Positions 9,931 to 22,136 are shown, numbered from the stretch's first letter. The stretch: DNA of 64,000 nucleotides from Rallus limicola (GCA_022605955.1 JAKCOZ010000106.1:434001-498000), one strand, 5' to 3'. Notes: generated by a model not told the origin, from the letters alone. Translations and numbers: made by a program.

Positions 9931-10183
9931 TTGCTTTTAGCGGGGGTCTGGGGAGCTGCGCCCGCCCTCTCCCTTCCCGTCCCCCTCTTCTTGCCCGGGC
10001 ATTGGCTGGCCTGCTGCGGATGGGCTGGGTGCGTTGTTGGCGCAGGGGGGGTCTCCGTATGACTGGTGGTCGCGGGGCAGCCCGTGGGCGCCGGGGGGGG
10101 GCGGGGGCGGTGTGATGTAGTGCGGGCCGTCGGGGGGAAGTTGCAGTCAGTGATGCGAGAGGGCCGTGTGCAAGGCAGGGGGT

Positions 10184-10303
10184 GCCTACGGCCATACCAC
10201 CCTGAGAACGCCCGATCTCGTCTGATCTTGGAAGCTAAGCAGGGTCGGGCCCGGTTAGTACTTGGATGGGAGACCGCCTGGGAATACCGGGTGCTGTAGG
10301 CTT
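10184..10303 (+). rRNA. 5S rRNA gene 29, class A
   Basis: Class A with C46T, shared with genes 17680, 26335, 29953 and 33548. Confidence 0.93.
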
Positions 10304-10553
10304 TTGCTTTTAGCGGGGGTCTGGGGAGCTGCGCACGCCCTCTCCCTTCCCGTCCCCCTCTTCTTGCCCGGGCATTGGCTGGCCTACTGCGGATGGGCTG
10401 GGTGCGTTGTTGGTGCAGGGGGGGTCTCCGTGTGACTGGTGGTCGCGGGGCAGCCCGTGGGCGCCGGGGGGGCGGGGGCGGTGTGATGTAGTGCGGGCCG
10501 TCGGGGGGAAGTTGCAGTCAGTGATGCGAGAGGGCCGTGTGCAAGGCAGGGGT

Positions 10554-10673
10554 GCCTACGGCCATACCACCCTGAGAACGCCCGATCTCGTCTGATCTCG
10601 GAAGCTAAGCAGGGTCGGGCCCGGTTAGTACTTGGATGGGAGACCGCCTGGGAATACCGGGTGCTGTAGGCTT
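10554..10673 (+). rRNA. 5S rRNA gene 30, class A
   Basis: Class A consensus, 370 bp after the previous gene because of shorter G-runs. Confidence 0.95.
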
Positions 10674-10883
10674 TTGCTTTTGGCGGCAGTTGCGGGGGGG
10701 CTGCGCCCCTGTTCTTGCATGGCATTTGGCCGGCCTGCTGAGGAGGGTCTGTGTCTGTTGGTGGCACCGGAGGGGCCATGTGGCTGGTGGGAGCCCATGG
10801 GAGCTGGGATGGGACTGTAGCGCGGGCTGCCAGAGGGTAGTTGTTGATTGTCTGCCGAGAGGACAATGTGCGGAGAAAGGGGT

Positions 10884-11003
10884 GCCTACAGCCATACCAC
10901 CCTGAGAACGCCCGATCTCGTCTGATCTCGGAAGCTCACGAGACTCGGGCCCAGTTAGTACTTGGATGGGAGACCGCCTGGGAATACCGGGTGCTGTAGG
11001 CTT
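10884..11003 (+). rRNA. 5S rRNA gene 31, class B
   Basis: Class B with T76. Confidence 0.85.
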
Positions 11004-11255
11004 TTGCTTTTAGCGGGGGTCTGGGGAGCTGCGCCCGCCCTCTCCCTTCCCGTCCCCCTCTTCTTGCCCGGGCATTGGCTGGCCTGCTGCGGATGGGCTG
11101 GGTGGGTTGTTGGCGCAGGGGGCGTCTCCGTGTGACTGGTGGTCGCGGGGCAGCCCGTGGGCGCCGGGGGGGGCGGGGGCGGTGTGATGTAGTGCGGGCC
11201 GTCGGGGGGAAGTTGCAGTCAGTGATGCGAGAGGGCCGTGTGCAAGGCAGGGGGT

Positions 11256-11375
11256 GCCTACGGCCATACCACCCTGAGAACGCACGATCTCGTCTGATCT
11301 CGGAAGCTAAGCAGGGTCGGGCCCGGTTAGTACTTGGATGGGAGACCGCCTGGGAATACCGGGTGCTGTAGGCTT
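11256..11375 (+). rRNA. 5S rRNA gene 32, class A
   Basis: Class A with C29A. Confidence 0.93.
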
Positions 11376-11627
11376 TTGCTTTTAGCGGGGGTCTGGGGAG
11401 CTGCGCCCGCCCTCTCCCTTCCCGTCCCCCTCTTCTTGCCCGGGCATTGGCTGGCCTGCTGCGGATGGGCTGGGTGCGTTGTTGGCGCAGGGGGGGTCTC
11501 CGTGTGACTGGTGGTCGCGGGGCAGCCCGTGGGCGCCGGGGGGGGCGGGGGCGGTGTGATGTAGTGCGGGCCGTCGGGGGGAAGTTGCAGTCAGTGATGC
11601 GAGAGGGCCGTGTGCAAGGCAGTGGGT

Positions 11628-11747
11628 GCCTACGGCCATACCACCCTGAGAACGCCCGATCTCGTCTGATCTCGGAAGCTAAGCAGGGTCGGGCCCGGTT
11701 AGTACTTGGATGGGAGACCGCCTGGGAATACCGGGTGCTGTAGGCTT
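11628..11747 (+). rRNA. 5S rRNA gene 33, class A
   Basis: Class A consensus; upstream GCAGTGGGT as for gene 1240. Confidence 0.95.
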
Positions 11748-11957
11748 TTGCTTTTGGCGGCAGTTGCGGGGGGGCTGCGCCCCTGTTCTTGCATGGCATT
11801 TGGCCGGCCTGCTGAGGAGGGTCTGTGTCTGTTGGTGGCACCGGAGGGGCCATGTGGCTGGTGGGAGCCCATGGGAGCTGGGATGGGACTGTAGCGCGGG
11901 CTGCCAGAGGGTAGTTGTTGATTGTCTGCCGAGAGGACAATGTGCGGAGAAAGGGGT

Positions 11958-12077
11958 GCCTACAGCCATACCACCCTGAGAACGCCCGATCTCGTCTGAT
12001 CTCGGAAGCTCACGAGACTCGGGCCCAGTTAGGACTTGGATGGGAGACCGCCTGGGAATACCGGGTGCTGTAGGCTT
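11958..12077 (+). rRNA. 5S rRNA gene 34, class B
   Basis: Class B with G76. Confidence 0.85.
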
Positions 12078-12331
12078 TTGCTTTTAGCGGGGGTCTGGGG
12101 AGCTGCGCACGCCCTCTCCCTTCCCGCCCCCCTCTTCTTGCCCGGGCATTGGCTGGCCTACTGCGGATGGGCTGGGTGCGTTGTTGGTGCAGGGGGGGTC
12201 TCCGTGTGACTGGTGGTCGCGGGGCAGCCCGTGGGCGCCGGGGGGGGGGTGGGGGCGGTGTGATGTAGTGCGGGCCGTCGGGGGGAAGTTGCAGTCAGTG
12301 ATGCGAGAGGGCCGTGTGCAAGGCAGGGGGT

Positions 12332-12451
12332 GCCTACGGCCATACCACCCTGAGAACGCCCGATCTCGTCTGATCTCGGAAGCTATGCAGGGTCGGGCCC
12401 GGTTAGTACTTGGATGGGAGACCGCCTGGGAATACCGGGTGCTGTAGGCTT
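12332..12451 (+). rRNA. 5S rRNA gene 35, class A
   Basis: Class A with A55T; 374-bp unit with the longest G-run. Confidence 0.92.
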
Positions 12452-12661
12452 TTGCTTTTGGCGGCAGTTGCGGGGGGGCTGCGCCCCTGTTCTTGCATGG
12501 CATTTGGCCGGCCTGTTGAGGAGGGTCTGTGTCTGTTGGTGGCACCGGAGGGGCCATGTGGCTGGTGGGAGCCCATGGGAGCTGGGATGGGACTGTAGCG
12601 CGGGCTGCCAGAGGATAGTTGTTGATTGTCTGCCGAGAGGACAATGTGCGGAGAAAGGGGT

Positions 12662-12781
12662 GCCTACAGCCATACCACCCTGAGAACGCCCGATCTCGTC
12701 TGATCTCGGAAGCTCACGAGACTCGGGCCCAGTTAGGACTTGGATGGGAGACCGCCTGGGAATACCGGGTGCTGTAGGCTT
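12662..12781 (+). rRNA. 5S rRNA gene 36, class B
   Basis: Class B with G76; followed by a hybrid spacer. Confidence 0.85.
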
Positions 12782-13010
12782 TTGCTTTTAGCGGGGGTCT
12801 GGGGAGCTGCGCCCGCCCTCTCCCTTCCCGTCCCCCTCTTCTTGCCCGGGCATTGGCCGGCCTGCTGAGGAGGGTCTGTGTCTGTTGGTGGCACCGGAGG
12901 GGCCATGTGGCTGGTGGGAGCCCATGGGAGCTGGGATGGGACTGTAGCGCGGGCTGCCAGAGGGTAGTTGTTGATTGTCTGCCGAGAGGACAATGTGCGG
13001 AGAAAGGGGT

Positions 13011-13130
13011 GCCTACAGCCATACCACCCTGAGAACGCCCGATCTCGTCTGATCTCGGAAGCTCACGAGACTCGGGCCCAGTTAGTACTTGGATGGGAGA
13101 CCGCCTGGGAATACCGGGTGCTGTAGGCTT
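13011..13130 (+). rRNA. 5S rRNA gene 37, class B
   Basis: Class B with T76; hybrid spacer upstream. Confidence 0.85.
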
Positions 13131-13382
13131 TTGCTTTTAGCGGGGGTCTGGGGAGCTGCGCCCGCCCTCTCCCTTCCCGTCCCCCTCTTCTTGCCCGGGC
13201 ATTGGCTGGCCTGCTGCGGATGGGCTGGGTGTGTTGTTGGCGCAGGGGGCGTCTCCGTGTGACTGGTGGTCGCGGGGCAGCCCGTGGGCACCGGGGGGGG
13301 CGGGGGCGGTGTGATGTAGTGTGGGCCGTCGTGGGGAAGTTGCAGTCAGTGATGCGAGAGGGCCGTGTGCAAGGCAGGGGGT

Positions 13383-13502
13383 GCCTACGGCCATACCACC
13401 CTGAGAACGCCCGATCTCGTCTGATCTCGGAAGCTAAGCAGGGTCGGGCCCGGTTAGTACTTGGATGGGAGACCGCCTGGGAATACCGGGTGCTGTAGGC
13501 TT
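13383..13502 (+). rRNA. 5S rRNA gene 38, class A
   Basis: Class A consensus. Confidence 0.95.
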
Positions 13503-13711
13503 TTGCTTTTGGCGGCAGTTGCGGGGGGGCTGCGCCCCTGTTCTTGCATGGCATTTTCCGGCCCGCTGATGAGGGTCTGTGTCTGTTGGTGGCGCCGGAG
13601 GGGCCATGTGGCTGGTGGGAGCCCATGGGAGCTGGGATGGGACTGTAGCGCGGGCTGCCAGAGAGTGGTTGTTGATTGTCTGCCGAGAGGACAATGTGCG
13701 GAGAAAGGGGT

Positions 13712-13831
13712 GCCTACAGCCATACCACCCTGAGAACGCCCGATCTCGTCTGATCTCGGAAGCTCACGAGACTCGGGCCCAGTTAGGACTTGGATGGGAG
13801 ACCGCCTGGGAATACCGGGTGCTGTAGGCTT
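13712..13831 (+). rRNA. 5S rRNA gene 39, class B
   Basis: Class B with G76. Confidence 0.85.
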
Positions 13832-14084
13832 TTGCTTTTAGCGGGGGTCTGGGGAGCTGCGCACGCCCTCTCCCTTCCCGCCCCCCTCTTCTTGCCCGGG
13901 CATTGGCTGGCCTACTGCGGATGGGCTGGGTGCGTTGTTGGTGCAGGGGGGGTCTCCGTGTGACTGGTGGTCGCGGGGCAGCCCGTGGGCGCCGGGGGGG
14001 GGTGGGGGCGGTGTGATGTAGTGCGGGCCGTCGGGGGGAAGTTGCAGTCAGTGATGCGAGAGGGCCGTGTGCAAGGCAGGGGGT

Positions 14085-14204
14085 GCCTACGGCCATACCA
14101 CCCTGAGAACGCCCGATCTCGTCTGATCTCGGAAGCTAAGCAGGGTCGGGCCCGGTTAGTACTTGGATGGGAGACCGCCTGGGAATACCGGGTGCTGTAG
14201 GCTT
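14085..14204 (+). rRNA. 5S rRNA gene 40, class A
   Basis: Class A consensus. Confidence 0.95.
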
Positions 14205-14414
14205 TTGCTTTTGGCGGCAGTTGCGGGGGGGCTGCGCCCCTGTTCTTGCATGGCATTTGGCCGGCCTGCTGAGGAGGGTCTGTGTCTGTTGGTGGCACCG
14301 GAGGGGCCATGTGGCTGGTGGGAGCCCATGGGAGCTGGGATGGGACTGTAGCGCGGGCTGCCAGAGGGTAGTTGTTGATTGTCTGCCGAGAGGACAATGT
14401 GCGGAGAAAGGGGT

Positions 14415-14534
14415 GCCTACAGCCATACCACCCTGAGAACGCCCGATCTCGTCTGATCTCGGAAGCTCACGAGACTCGGGCCCAGTTAGTACTTGGATGG
14501 GAGACCGCCTGGGAATACCGGGTGCTGTAGGCTT
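14415..14534 (+). rRNA. 5S rRNA gene 41, class B
   Basis: Class B with T76. Confidence 0.85.
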
Positions 14535-14787
14535 TTGCTTTTAGCGGGGGTCTGGGGAGCTGCGCCCGCCCTCTCCCTTCCCGTCCCCCTCTTCTTGCCC
14601 GGGCATTGGCTGGCCTGCTGCGGATGGGCTGGGTGGGTTGTTGGCGCAGGGGGCGTCTCCGTGTGACTGGTGGTCGCGGGGCAGCCCGTGGGCGCCGGGG
14701 GGGGGCGGGGGCGGTGTGATGTAGTGCGGGCCGTCGGGGGGAAGTTGCAGTCAGTGATGCGAGAGGGCCGTGTGCAAGGCAGGGGGT

Positions 14788-14907
14788 GCCTACGGCCATA
14801 CCACCCTGAGAACGCCCGATCTCGTCTGATCTCGGAAGCTAAGCAGGGTCGGGCCCGGTTAGTACTTGGATGGGAGACCGCCTGGGAATACCGGGTGCTG
14901 TAGGCTT
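14788..14907 (+). rRNA. 5S rRNA gene 42, class A
   Basis: Class A consensus. Confidence 0.95.
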
Positions 14908-15159
14908 TTGCTTTTAGCGGGGGTCTGGGGAGCTGCGCCCGCCCTCTCCCTTCCCGTCCCCCTCTTCTTGCCCGGGCATTGGCTGGCCTGCTGCGGATGG
15001 GCTGGGTGCGTTGTTGGCGCAGGGGGGGTCTCCGTGTGACTGGTGGTCGCGGGGCAGCCCGTGGGCGCCGGGGGGGGCGGGGGCGGTGTGATGTAGTGCG
15101 GGCCGTCGGGGGGAAGTTGCAGTCAGTGATGCGAGAGGGCCGTGTGCAAGGCAGGGGGT

Positions 15160-15279
15160 GCCTACGGCCATACCACCCTGAGAATGCCCGATCTCGTCTG
15201 ATCTCGGAAGCTAAGCAGGGTCGGGCCCGGTTAGTACTTGGATGGGAGACCGCCTGGGAATACCGGGTGCTGTAGGCTT
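15160..15279 (+). rRNA. 5S rRNA gene 43, class A
   Basis: Class A with C26T. Confidence 0.93.
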
Positions 15280-15531
15280 TTGCTTTTAGCGGGGGTCTGG
15301 GGAGCTGCGCCCGCCCTCTCCCTTCCCGTCCCCCTCTTCTTGCCCGGGCATTGGCTGGCCTGCTGCGGATGGGCTGGGTGCGTTGTTGGCGCAGGGGGGG
15401 TCTCTGTGTGACTGGTGGTCGCGGGGCAGCCCGTGGGCGCCGGGGGGGGCGGGGGCGGTGTGATGTAGTGCGGGCCGTCGGGGGGAAGTTGCAGTCAGTG
15501 ATGCGAGAGGGCCGTGTGCAAGGCAGGGGGT

Positions 15532-15651
15532 GCCTACGGCCATACCACCCTGAGAACGCCCGATCTCGTCTGATCTCGGAAGCTAAGCAGGGTCGGGCCC
15601 GGTTAGTACTTGGATGGGAGACCGCCTGGGAATACCGGGTGCTGTAGGCTT
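15532..15651 (+). rRNA. 5S rRNA gene 44, class A
   Basis: Class A consensus. Confidence 0.95.
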
Positions 15652-15861
15652 TTGCTTTTGGCGGCAGTTGCGGGGGGGCTGCGCCCCTGTTCTTGCATGG
15701 CATTTGGCCGGCCTGCTGAGGAGGGTCTGTGTCTGTTGGTGGCACCGGAGGGGCCATGTGGCTGGTGGGAGCCCATGGGAGCTGGGATGGGACTGTAGCG
15801 CGGGCTGCCAGAGGGTAGTTGTTGATTGTCTGCCGAGAGGACAATGTGCGGAGAAAGGGGT

Positions 15862-15981
15862 GCCTACAGCCATACCACCCTGAGAACGCCCGATCTCGTC
15901 TGATCTCGGAAGCTCACGAGACTCGGGCCCAGTTAGGACTTGGATGGGAGACCGCCTGGGAATACCGGGTGCTGTAGGCTT
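15862..15981 (+). rRNA. 5S rRNA gene 45, class B
   Basis: Class B with G76. From here the order switches to match genes 8365-9811. Confidence 0.85.
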
Positions 15982-16233
15982 TTGCTTTTAGCGGGGGTCT
16001 GGGGAGCTGCGCACGCCCTCTCCCTTCCCGCCCCCCTCTTCTTGCCCGGGCATTGGCTGGCCTGCTGCACATGGGCTGGGTGCGTTGTTGGCGCAGGGGG
16101 GGTCTCCGTGTGACTGGTGGTCGCAGGACAGCCCGTGGGCGCCGGGGGGGGCGGGGGCGGTGTGATGTAGTGCGGGCCGTCGGGGGGAAGTTGCAATCAG
16201 TAATGCGAGAGGGCCGTGTGCAAGGCAGGGGGT

Positions 16234-16353
16234 GCCTACGGCCATACCACCCTGAGAACGCCCGATCTCGTCTGATCTCGGAAGCTAAGCAGGGTCGGGC
16301 CCGGTTAGTACTTGGATGGGAGACCGCCTGGGAATACCGGGTGCTGTAGGCTT
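16234..16353 (+). rRNA. 5S rRNA gene 46, class A
   Basis: Class A consensus; spacer with GCAATCAGTAATG. Confidence 0.95.
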
Positions 16354-16605
16354 TTGCTTTTAGCGGGGGTCTGGGGAGCTGCGCCCGCCCTCTCCCTTCC
16401 CGTCCCCCTCTTCTTGCCCGGGCATTGGCTGGCCTGCTGCGGATGGGCTGGGTGTGTTGTTGGCGCAGGGGGCGTCTCCGTGTGACTGGTGGTCGCGGGG
16501 CAGCCAGTGGGCGCCGGGGGGGGCGGGGGCGGTGTGATGTAGTGCGGGCCGTCGGGGGGAAGTTGCAGTCAGTGATGCGAGAGGGCCGTGTGCAAGGCAG
16601 GGGGT

Positions 16606-16725
16606 GCCTACGGCCATACCACCCTGAGAACGCCCGATCTCGTCTGATCTCGGAAGCTAAGCAGGGTCGGGCCCGGTTAGTACTTGGATGGGAGACCGCC
16701 TGGGAATACCGGGTGCTGTAGGCTT
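16606..16725 (+). rRNA. 5S rRNA gene 47, class A
   Basis: Class A consensus. Confidence 0.95.
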
Positions 16726-16977
16726 TTGCTTTTAGCGGGGGTCTGGGGAGCTGCGCCCGCCCTCTCCCTTCCCGTCCCCCTCTTCTTGCCCGGGCATTGG
16801 CTGGCCTGCTGCAGATGGGCTGGGTGCGTTGTTGGCGCAGGGGGGGTCTCTGTGTGACTGGTGGTCGCGGGGCAGCCCGTGGGCGCCGGGGGGGGCGGGG
16901 GCGGTGTGATGTAGTGCGGGCCGTCGGGGGGAAGTTGCAGTCAGTGATGCGAGAGGGCCGTGTGCAAGGCAGGGGGT

Positions 16978-17097
16978 GCCTACGGCCATACCACCCTGAG
17001 AACGCCCGATCTCGTCTGATCTCGGAAGCTAAGCAGGGTCGGGCCCGGTTAGTACTTGGATGGGAGACCGCCTGGGAATACCGGGTGCTGTAGGCTT
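16978..17097 (+). rRNA. 5S rRNA gene 48, class A
   Basis: Class A consensus; second terminator run reduced to GCATTT. Confidence 0.94.
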
Positions 17098-17307
17098 TTG
17101 CATTTGGCGGCAGTTGCGGGGGGGCTGCGCCCCTGTTCTTGCATGGCATTTGGCCGGCCTGCTGAGGAGGGTCTGTGTCTGTTGGTGGCACCGGAGGGGC
17201 CATGTGGCTGGTGGGAGCCCATGGGAGCTGGGATGGGACTGTAGCGCGGGCTGCCAGAGGGTAGTTGTTGATTGTCTGCCGAGAGGACAATGTGCGGAGA
17301 AAGGGGT

Positions 17308-17427
17308 GCCTACAGCCATACCACCCTGAGAACGCCCGATCTCGTCTGATCTCGGAAGCTCACGAGACTCGGGCCCAGTTAGTACTTGGATGGGAGACCG
17401 CCTGGGAATACCGGGTGCTGTAGGCTT
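17308..17427 (+). rRNA. 5S rRNA gene 49, class B
   Basis: Class B with T76. Confidence 0.85.
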
Positions 17428-17679
17428 TTGCTTTTAGCGGGGGTCTGGGGAGCTGCGCCCGCCCTCTCCCTTCCCGTCCCCCTCTTCTTGCCCGGGCATT
17501 GGCTGGCCTGCTGCGGATGGGCTGGGTGCGTTGTTGGCGCAGGGGGGGTCTCCGTATGACTGGTGGTCGCGGGGCAGCCCGTGGGCGCCGGGGGGGGCGG
17601 GGGCGGTGTGATGTAGTGCGGGCCGTCGGGGGGAAGTTGCAGTCAGTGATGCGAGAGGGCCGTGTGCAAGGCAGGGGGT

Positions 17680-17799
17680 GCCTACGGCCATACCACCCTG
17701 AGAACGCCCGATCTCGTCTGATCTTGGAAGCTAAGCAGGGTCGGGCCCGGTTAGTACTTGGATGGGAGACCGCCTGGGAATACCGGGTGCTGTAGGCTT
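17680..17799 (+). rRNA. 5S rRNA gene 50, class A
   Basis: Class A with C46T. Confidence 0.93.
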
Positions 17800-18051
17800 T
17801 TGCTTTTAGCGGGGGTCTGGGGAGCTGCGCCCGCCCTCTCCCTTCCCGTCCCCCTCTTCTTGCCCGGGCATTGGCTGGCCTGCTGCAGATGGGCTGGGTG
17901 CGTTGTTGGCGCAGGGGGGGTCTCTGTGTGACTGGTGGTCGCGGGGCAGCCCGTGGGCGCCGGGGGGGGCGGGGGCGGTGTGATGTAGTGCGGGCCGTCG
18001 GGGGGAAGTTGCAGTCAGTGATGCGAGAGGGCCGTGTGCAAGGCAGGGGGT

Positions 18052-18171
18052 GCCTACGGCCATACCACCCTGAGAACGCCCGATCTCGTCTGATCTCGGA
18101 AGCTAAGCAGGGTCGGGCCCGGTTAGTACTTGGATGGGAGACCGCCTGGGAATACCGGGTGCTGTAGGCTT
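18052..18171 (+). rRNA. 5S rRNA gene 51, class A
   Basis: Class A consensus. Confidence 0.95.
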
Positions 18172-18381
18172 TTGCTTTTGGCGGCAGTTGCGGGGGGGCT
18201 GCGCCCCTGTTCTTGCATGGCATTTGGCCGGCCTGCTGAGGAGGGTCTGTGTCTGTTGGTGGCACCGGAGGGGCCATGTGGCTGGTGGGAGCCCATGGGA
18301 GCTGGGATGGGACTGTAGCGCGGGCTGCCAGAGGGTAGTTGTTGATTGTCTGCCGAGAGGACAATGTGCGGAGAAAGGGGT

Positions 18382-18501
18382 GCCTACAGCCATACCACCC
18401 TGAGAACGCCCGATCTCGTCTGATCTCGGAAGCTCACGAGACTCGGGCCCAGTTAGGACTTGGATGGGAGACCGCCTGGGAATACCGGGTGCTGTAGGCT
18501 T
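18382..18501 (+). rRNA. 5S rRNA gene 52, class B
   Basis: Class B with G76. Confidence 0.85.
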
Positions 18502-18753
18502 TTGCTTTTAGCGGGGGTCTGGGGAGCTGCGCACGCCCTCTCCCTTCCCGCCCCCCTCTTCTTGCCCGGGCATTGGCTGGCCTGCTGCACATGGGCTGGG
18601 TGCGTTGTTGGCGCAGGGGGGGTCTCCGTGTGACTGGTGGTCGCAGGACAGCCCGTGGGCGCCGGGGGGGGCGGGGGCGGTGTGATGTAGTGCGGGCCGT
18701 CGGGGGGAAGTTGCAATCAGTAATGCGAGAGGGCCGTGTGCAAGGCAGGGGGT

Positions 18754-18873
18754 GCCTACGGCCATACCACCCTGAGAACGCCTGATCTCGTCTGATCTCG
18801 GAAGCTAAGCAGGGTCGGGCCCGGTTAGTACTTGGATGGGAGACCGCCTGGGAATACCGGGTGCTGTAGGCTT
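18754..18873 (+). rRNA. 5S rRNA gene 53, class A
   Basis: Class A with C30T. Confidence 0.93.
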
Positions 18874-19125
18874 TTGCTTTTAGCGGGGGTCTGGGGAGCT
18901 GCGCCCGCCCTCTCCCTTCCCGTCCCCCTCTTCTTGCCCGGGCATTGGCTGGCCTGCTGCGGATGGGCTGGGTGTGTTGTTGGCGCAGGGGGCGTCTCCG
19001 TGTGACTGGTGGTCGCGGGGCAGCCCGTGGGCGCCGGGGGGGGCGGGGGCGGTGTGATGTAGTGCGGGCCGTCGGGGGGAAGTTGCAGTCAGTGATGCGA
19101 GAGGGCCGTGTGCAAGGCAGGGGGT

Positions 19126-19245
19126 GCCTACGGCCATACCACCCTGAGAACGCCCGATCTCGTCTGATCTCGGAAGCTCAGCAGGGTCGGGCCCGGTTAG
19201 TACTTGGATGGGAGACCGCCTGGGAATACCGGGTGCTGTAGGCTT
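19126..19245 (+). rRNA. 5S rRNA gene 54, class A
   Basis: Class A with A54C. Confidence 0.92.
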
Positions 19246-19476
19246 TTGCTTTTGGCGGCAGTTCCGGGGGGGCCGCGCCCTTCCTCCCCTTAAATGCGCC
19301 CCTGTTCTTGCATGGCATTTGGCCGGCCTGCTGAGGAGGGTCTGTGTCTGTTGGTGGCAACGGAGGGGCCATGTGGCTGGTGGGAGCCCATGGGAGCTGG
19401 GATGGGACTGTAGCGCGGGCTGCCAGAGGGTAGTTGTTGATTGTCTGCCGAGAGGACAATGTGCGGAGAAAGGGGT

Positions 19477-19596
19477 GCCTACAGCCATACCACCCTGAGA
19501 ACGCCCGATCTCGTCTGATCTCGGAAGCTCACGAGACTCGGGCCCAGTTAGTACTTGGATGGGAGACCGCCTGGGAATACCGGGTGCTGTAGGCTT
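19477..19596 (+). rRNA. 5S rRNA gene 55, class B
   Basis: Class B with T76; 21-bp spacer insertion upstream. Confidence 0.85.
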
Positions 19597-19848
19597 TTGC
19601 TTTTAGCGGGGGTCTGGGGAGCTGCGCCCGCCCTCTCCCTTCCCGTCCCCCTCTTCTTGCCCGGGCATTGGCTGGCCTGCTGCGGATGGGCTGGGTGTGT
19701 TGTTGGCGCAGGGGGCGTCTCCGTGTGACTGGTGGTCGCGGGGCAGCCCGTGGGCGCCGGGGGGGGCGGGGGCGGTGTGATGTAGTGTGGGCCGTCGTGG
19801 GGAAGTTGCAGTCAGTGATGCGAGAGGGCCGTGTGCAAGGCAGGGGGT

Positions 19849-19968
19849 GCCTACGGCCATACCACCCTGAGAACGCCCGATCTCGTCTGATCTCGGAAGC
19901 TAAGCAGGGTCGGGCCCGGTTAGTACTTGGATGGGAGACCGCCTGGGAATACCGGGTGCTGTAGGCTT
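19849..19968 (+). rRNA. 5S rRNA gene 56, class A
   Basis: Class A consensus. Confidence 0.95.
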
Positions 19969-20198
19969 TTGCTTTTGGCGGCAGTTCCGGGGGGGCCGCG
20001 CCCTTCCTCCCCTTTAATGCGCCCCTGTTCTTGCATGGCATTTTCCGGCCCGCTGATGAGGGTCTGTGTCTGTTGGTGGCGCCGGAGGGGCCATGTGGCT
20101 GGTGGGAGCCCATGGGAGCTGGGATGGGACTGTAGCGCGGGCTGCCAGAGAGTGGTTGTTGTTTGTCTGCCGAGAGGACAATGTGCGGAGAAAGGGGT

Positions 20199-20318
20199 GC
20201 CTACAGCCATACCACCCTGAGAACGCCCGATCTCGTCTGATCTCGGAAGCTAAGCAGGGTCGGTCCCGGTTAGTACTTGGATGGGAGACCGCCTGGGAAT
20301 ACCGGGTGCTGTAGGCTT
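20199..20318 (+). rRNA. 5S rRNA gene 57, A/B hybrid
   Basis: A7 from class B, class A body, G66T. Confidence 0.88.
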
Positions 20319-20570
20319 TTACTTTTAGCGGGGGTCTGGGGAGCTGCGCCCGCCCTCTCCCTTCCCGTCCCCCTCTTCTTGCCCGGGCATTGGCTGGCCT
20401 AGTGCGGATGGGCTGGGTGCGTTGTTGGCGCAGGGGGGGTCTCCGTGTGACTGGTGGTCGCGGGGCAGCCCGTGGGCGCCGGGGGGGGCGGGGGCGGTGT
20501 GATGTAGTGCGGGCCGTCGGGGGGAAGTTGCAGTCAGTGATGCGAGAGGGCCGTGTGCAAGGCAGGGGGT

Positions 20571-20690
20571 GCCTATGGCCATACCACCCTGAGAGCGCCT
20601 GATCTCGTCTGATCTCGGAAGCTAAGCAGGGTCGGGCCCGGTTAGTACTTGGATGGGAGACCGCCTTGGAATACCGGGTGCTGTAGGCTT
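20571..20690 (+). rRNA. 5S rRNA gene 58, class A, mutated
   Basis: C6T, A25G, C30T and G97T. Confidence 0.85.
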
Positions 20691-20942
20691 TTACTTTTAG
20701 CGGGGGTCTGGGGAGCTGCGCCCGCCCTCTCCCTTCCCGTCGCCCTCTTCTTGCCCGGGCATTGGCTGGCCTACTGCGGATGGGCTGGGTGCGTTGTTGG
20801 CGCAGGGGGGGTCTCCGTGTGACTGGTGGTCGCGGGGCAGCCCGTGGGCGCCGGGGGGGGCGGGGGCGGTGTGATGTAGTGCGGGCCGTCGGGGGGAAGT
20901 TGCAGTCAGTGATGCGAGAGGGCCGTGTGCAAGGCAGGGGGT

Positions 20943-21062
20943 GCCTACGGCCATACCACCCTGAGAACGCCCGATCTCGTCTGATCTCGGAAGCTAAGCA
21001 GGGTCGGGCCCGGTTAGTACTTGGATGGGAGACCGCCTGGGAATACCGGGTGCTGTAGGCTT
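20943..21062 (+). rRNA. 5S rRNA gene 59, class A
   Basis: Class A consensus; second terminator run GCATTT. Confidence 0.94.
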
Positions 21063-21272
21063 TTGCATTTGGCGGCAGTTGCGGGGGGGCTGCGCCCCTG
21101 TTCTTGCATGGCATTTGGCCGGCCTGCTGAGGAGGGTCTGTGTCTGTTGGTGGCACCGGAGGGGCCATGTGGCTGGTGGGAGCCCATGGGAGCTGGGATG
21201 GGACTGTAGCGCGGGCTGCCAGAGGGTAGTTGTTGATTGTCTGCCGAGAGGACAATGTGCGGAGAAAGGGGT

Positions 21273-21392
21273 GCCTACAGCCATACCACCCTGAGAACGC
21301 CCGATCTCGTCTGATCTCGGAAGCTCACGAGACTCGGGCCCAGTTAGGACTTGGATGGGAGACCGCCTGGGAATACCGGGTGCTGTAGGCTT
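21273..21392 (+). rRNA. 5S rRNA gene 60, class B
   Basis: Class B with G76. Confidence 0.85.
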
Positions 21393-21644
21393 TTGCTTTT
21401 AGCGGGGGTCTGGGGAGCTGCGCACGCCCTCTCCCTTCCCGCCCCCCTCTTCTTGCCCGGGCATTGGCTGGCCTGCTGCACATGGGCTGGGTGCGTTGTT
21501 GGCGCAGGGGGGGTCTCCGTGTGACTGGTGGTCGCAGGACAGCCCGTGGGCGCCGGGGGGGGCGGGGGCGGTGTGATGTAGTGCGGGCCGTCGGGGGGAA
21601 GTTGCAATCAGTAATGCGAGAGGGCCGTGTGCAAGGCAGGGGGT

Positions 21645-21764
21645 GCCTACGGCCATACCACCCTGAGAACGCCCGATCTCGTCTGATCTCGGAAGCTAAG
21701 CAGGGTCGGGCCCGGTTAGTACTTGGATGGGAGACCGCCTGGGAATACCGGGTGCTGTAGGCTT
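21645..21764 (+). rRNA. 5S rRNA gene 61, class A
   Basis: Class A consensus. Confidence 0.95.
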
Positions 21765-22016
21765 TTGCTTTTAGCGGGGGTCTGGGGAGCTGCGCCCGCC
21801 CTCTCCCTTCCCGTCCCCCTCTTCTTGCCCGGGCATTGGCTGGCCTGCTGCGGATGGGCTGGGTGTGTTGTTGGCGCAGGGGGCGTCTCCGTGTGACTGG
21901 TGGTCGCGGGGCAGCCAGTGGGCGCCGGGGGGGGCGGGGGCGGTGTGATGTAGTGCGGGCCGTCGGGGGGAAGTTGCAGTCAGTGATGCGAGAGGGCCGT
22001 GTGCAAGGCAGGGGGT

Positions 22017-22136
22017 GCCTACGGCCATACCACCCTGAGAACGCCCGATCTCGTCTGATCTCGGAAGCTAAGCAGGGTCGGGCCCGGTTAGTACTTGGAT
22101 GGGAGACCGCCTGGGAATACCGGGTGCTGTAGGCTT
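22017..22136 (+). rRNA. 5S rRNA gene 62, class A
   Basis: Class A consensus. Confidence 0.95.

Larger units (their letters stand above)
10554..15981 (+). repeat. Higher-order repeat block H1, right copy
   Basis: Second copy of the 16-gene block, offset 10,388-10,389 bp from the first. The offset changes by only one base across 5.4 kb, consistent with a recent duplication. Confidence 0.9.
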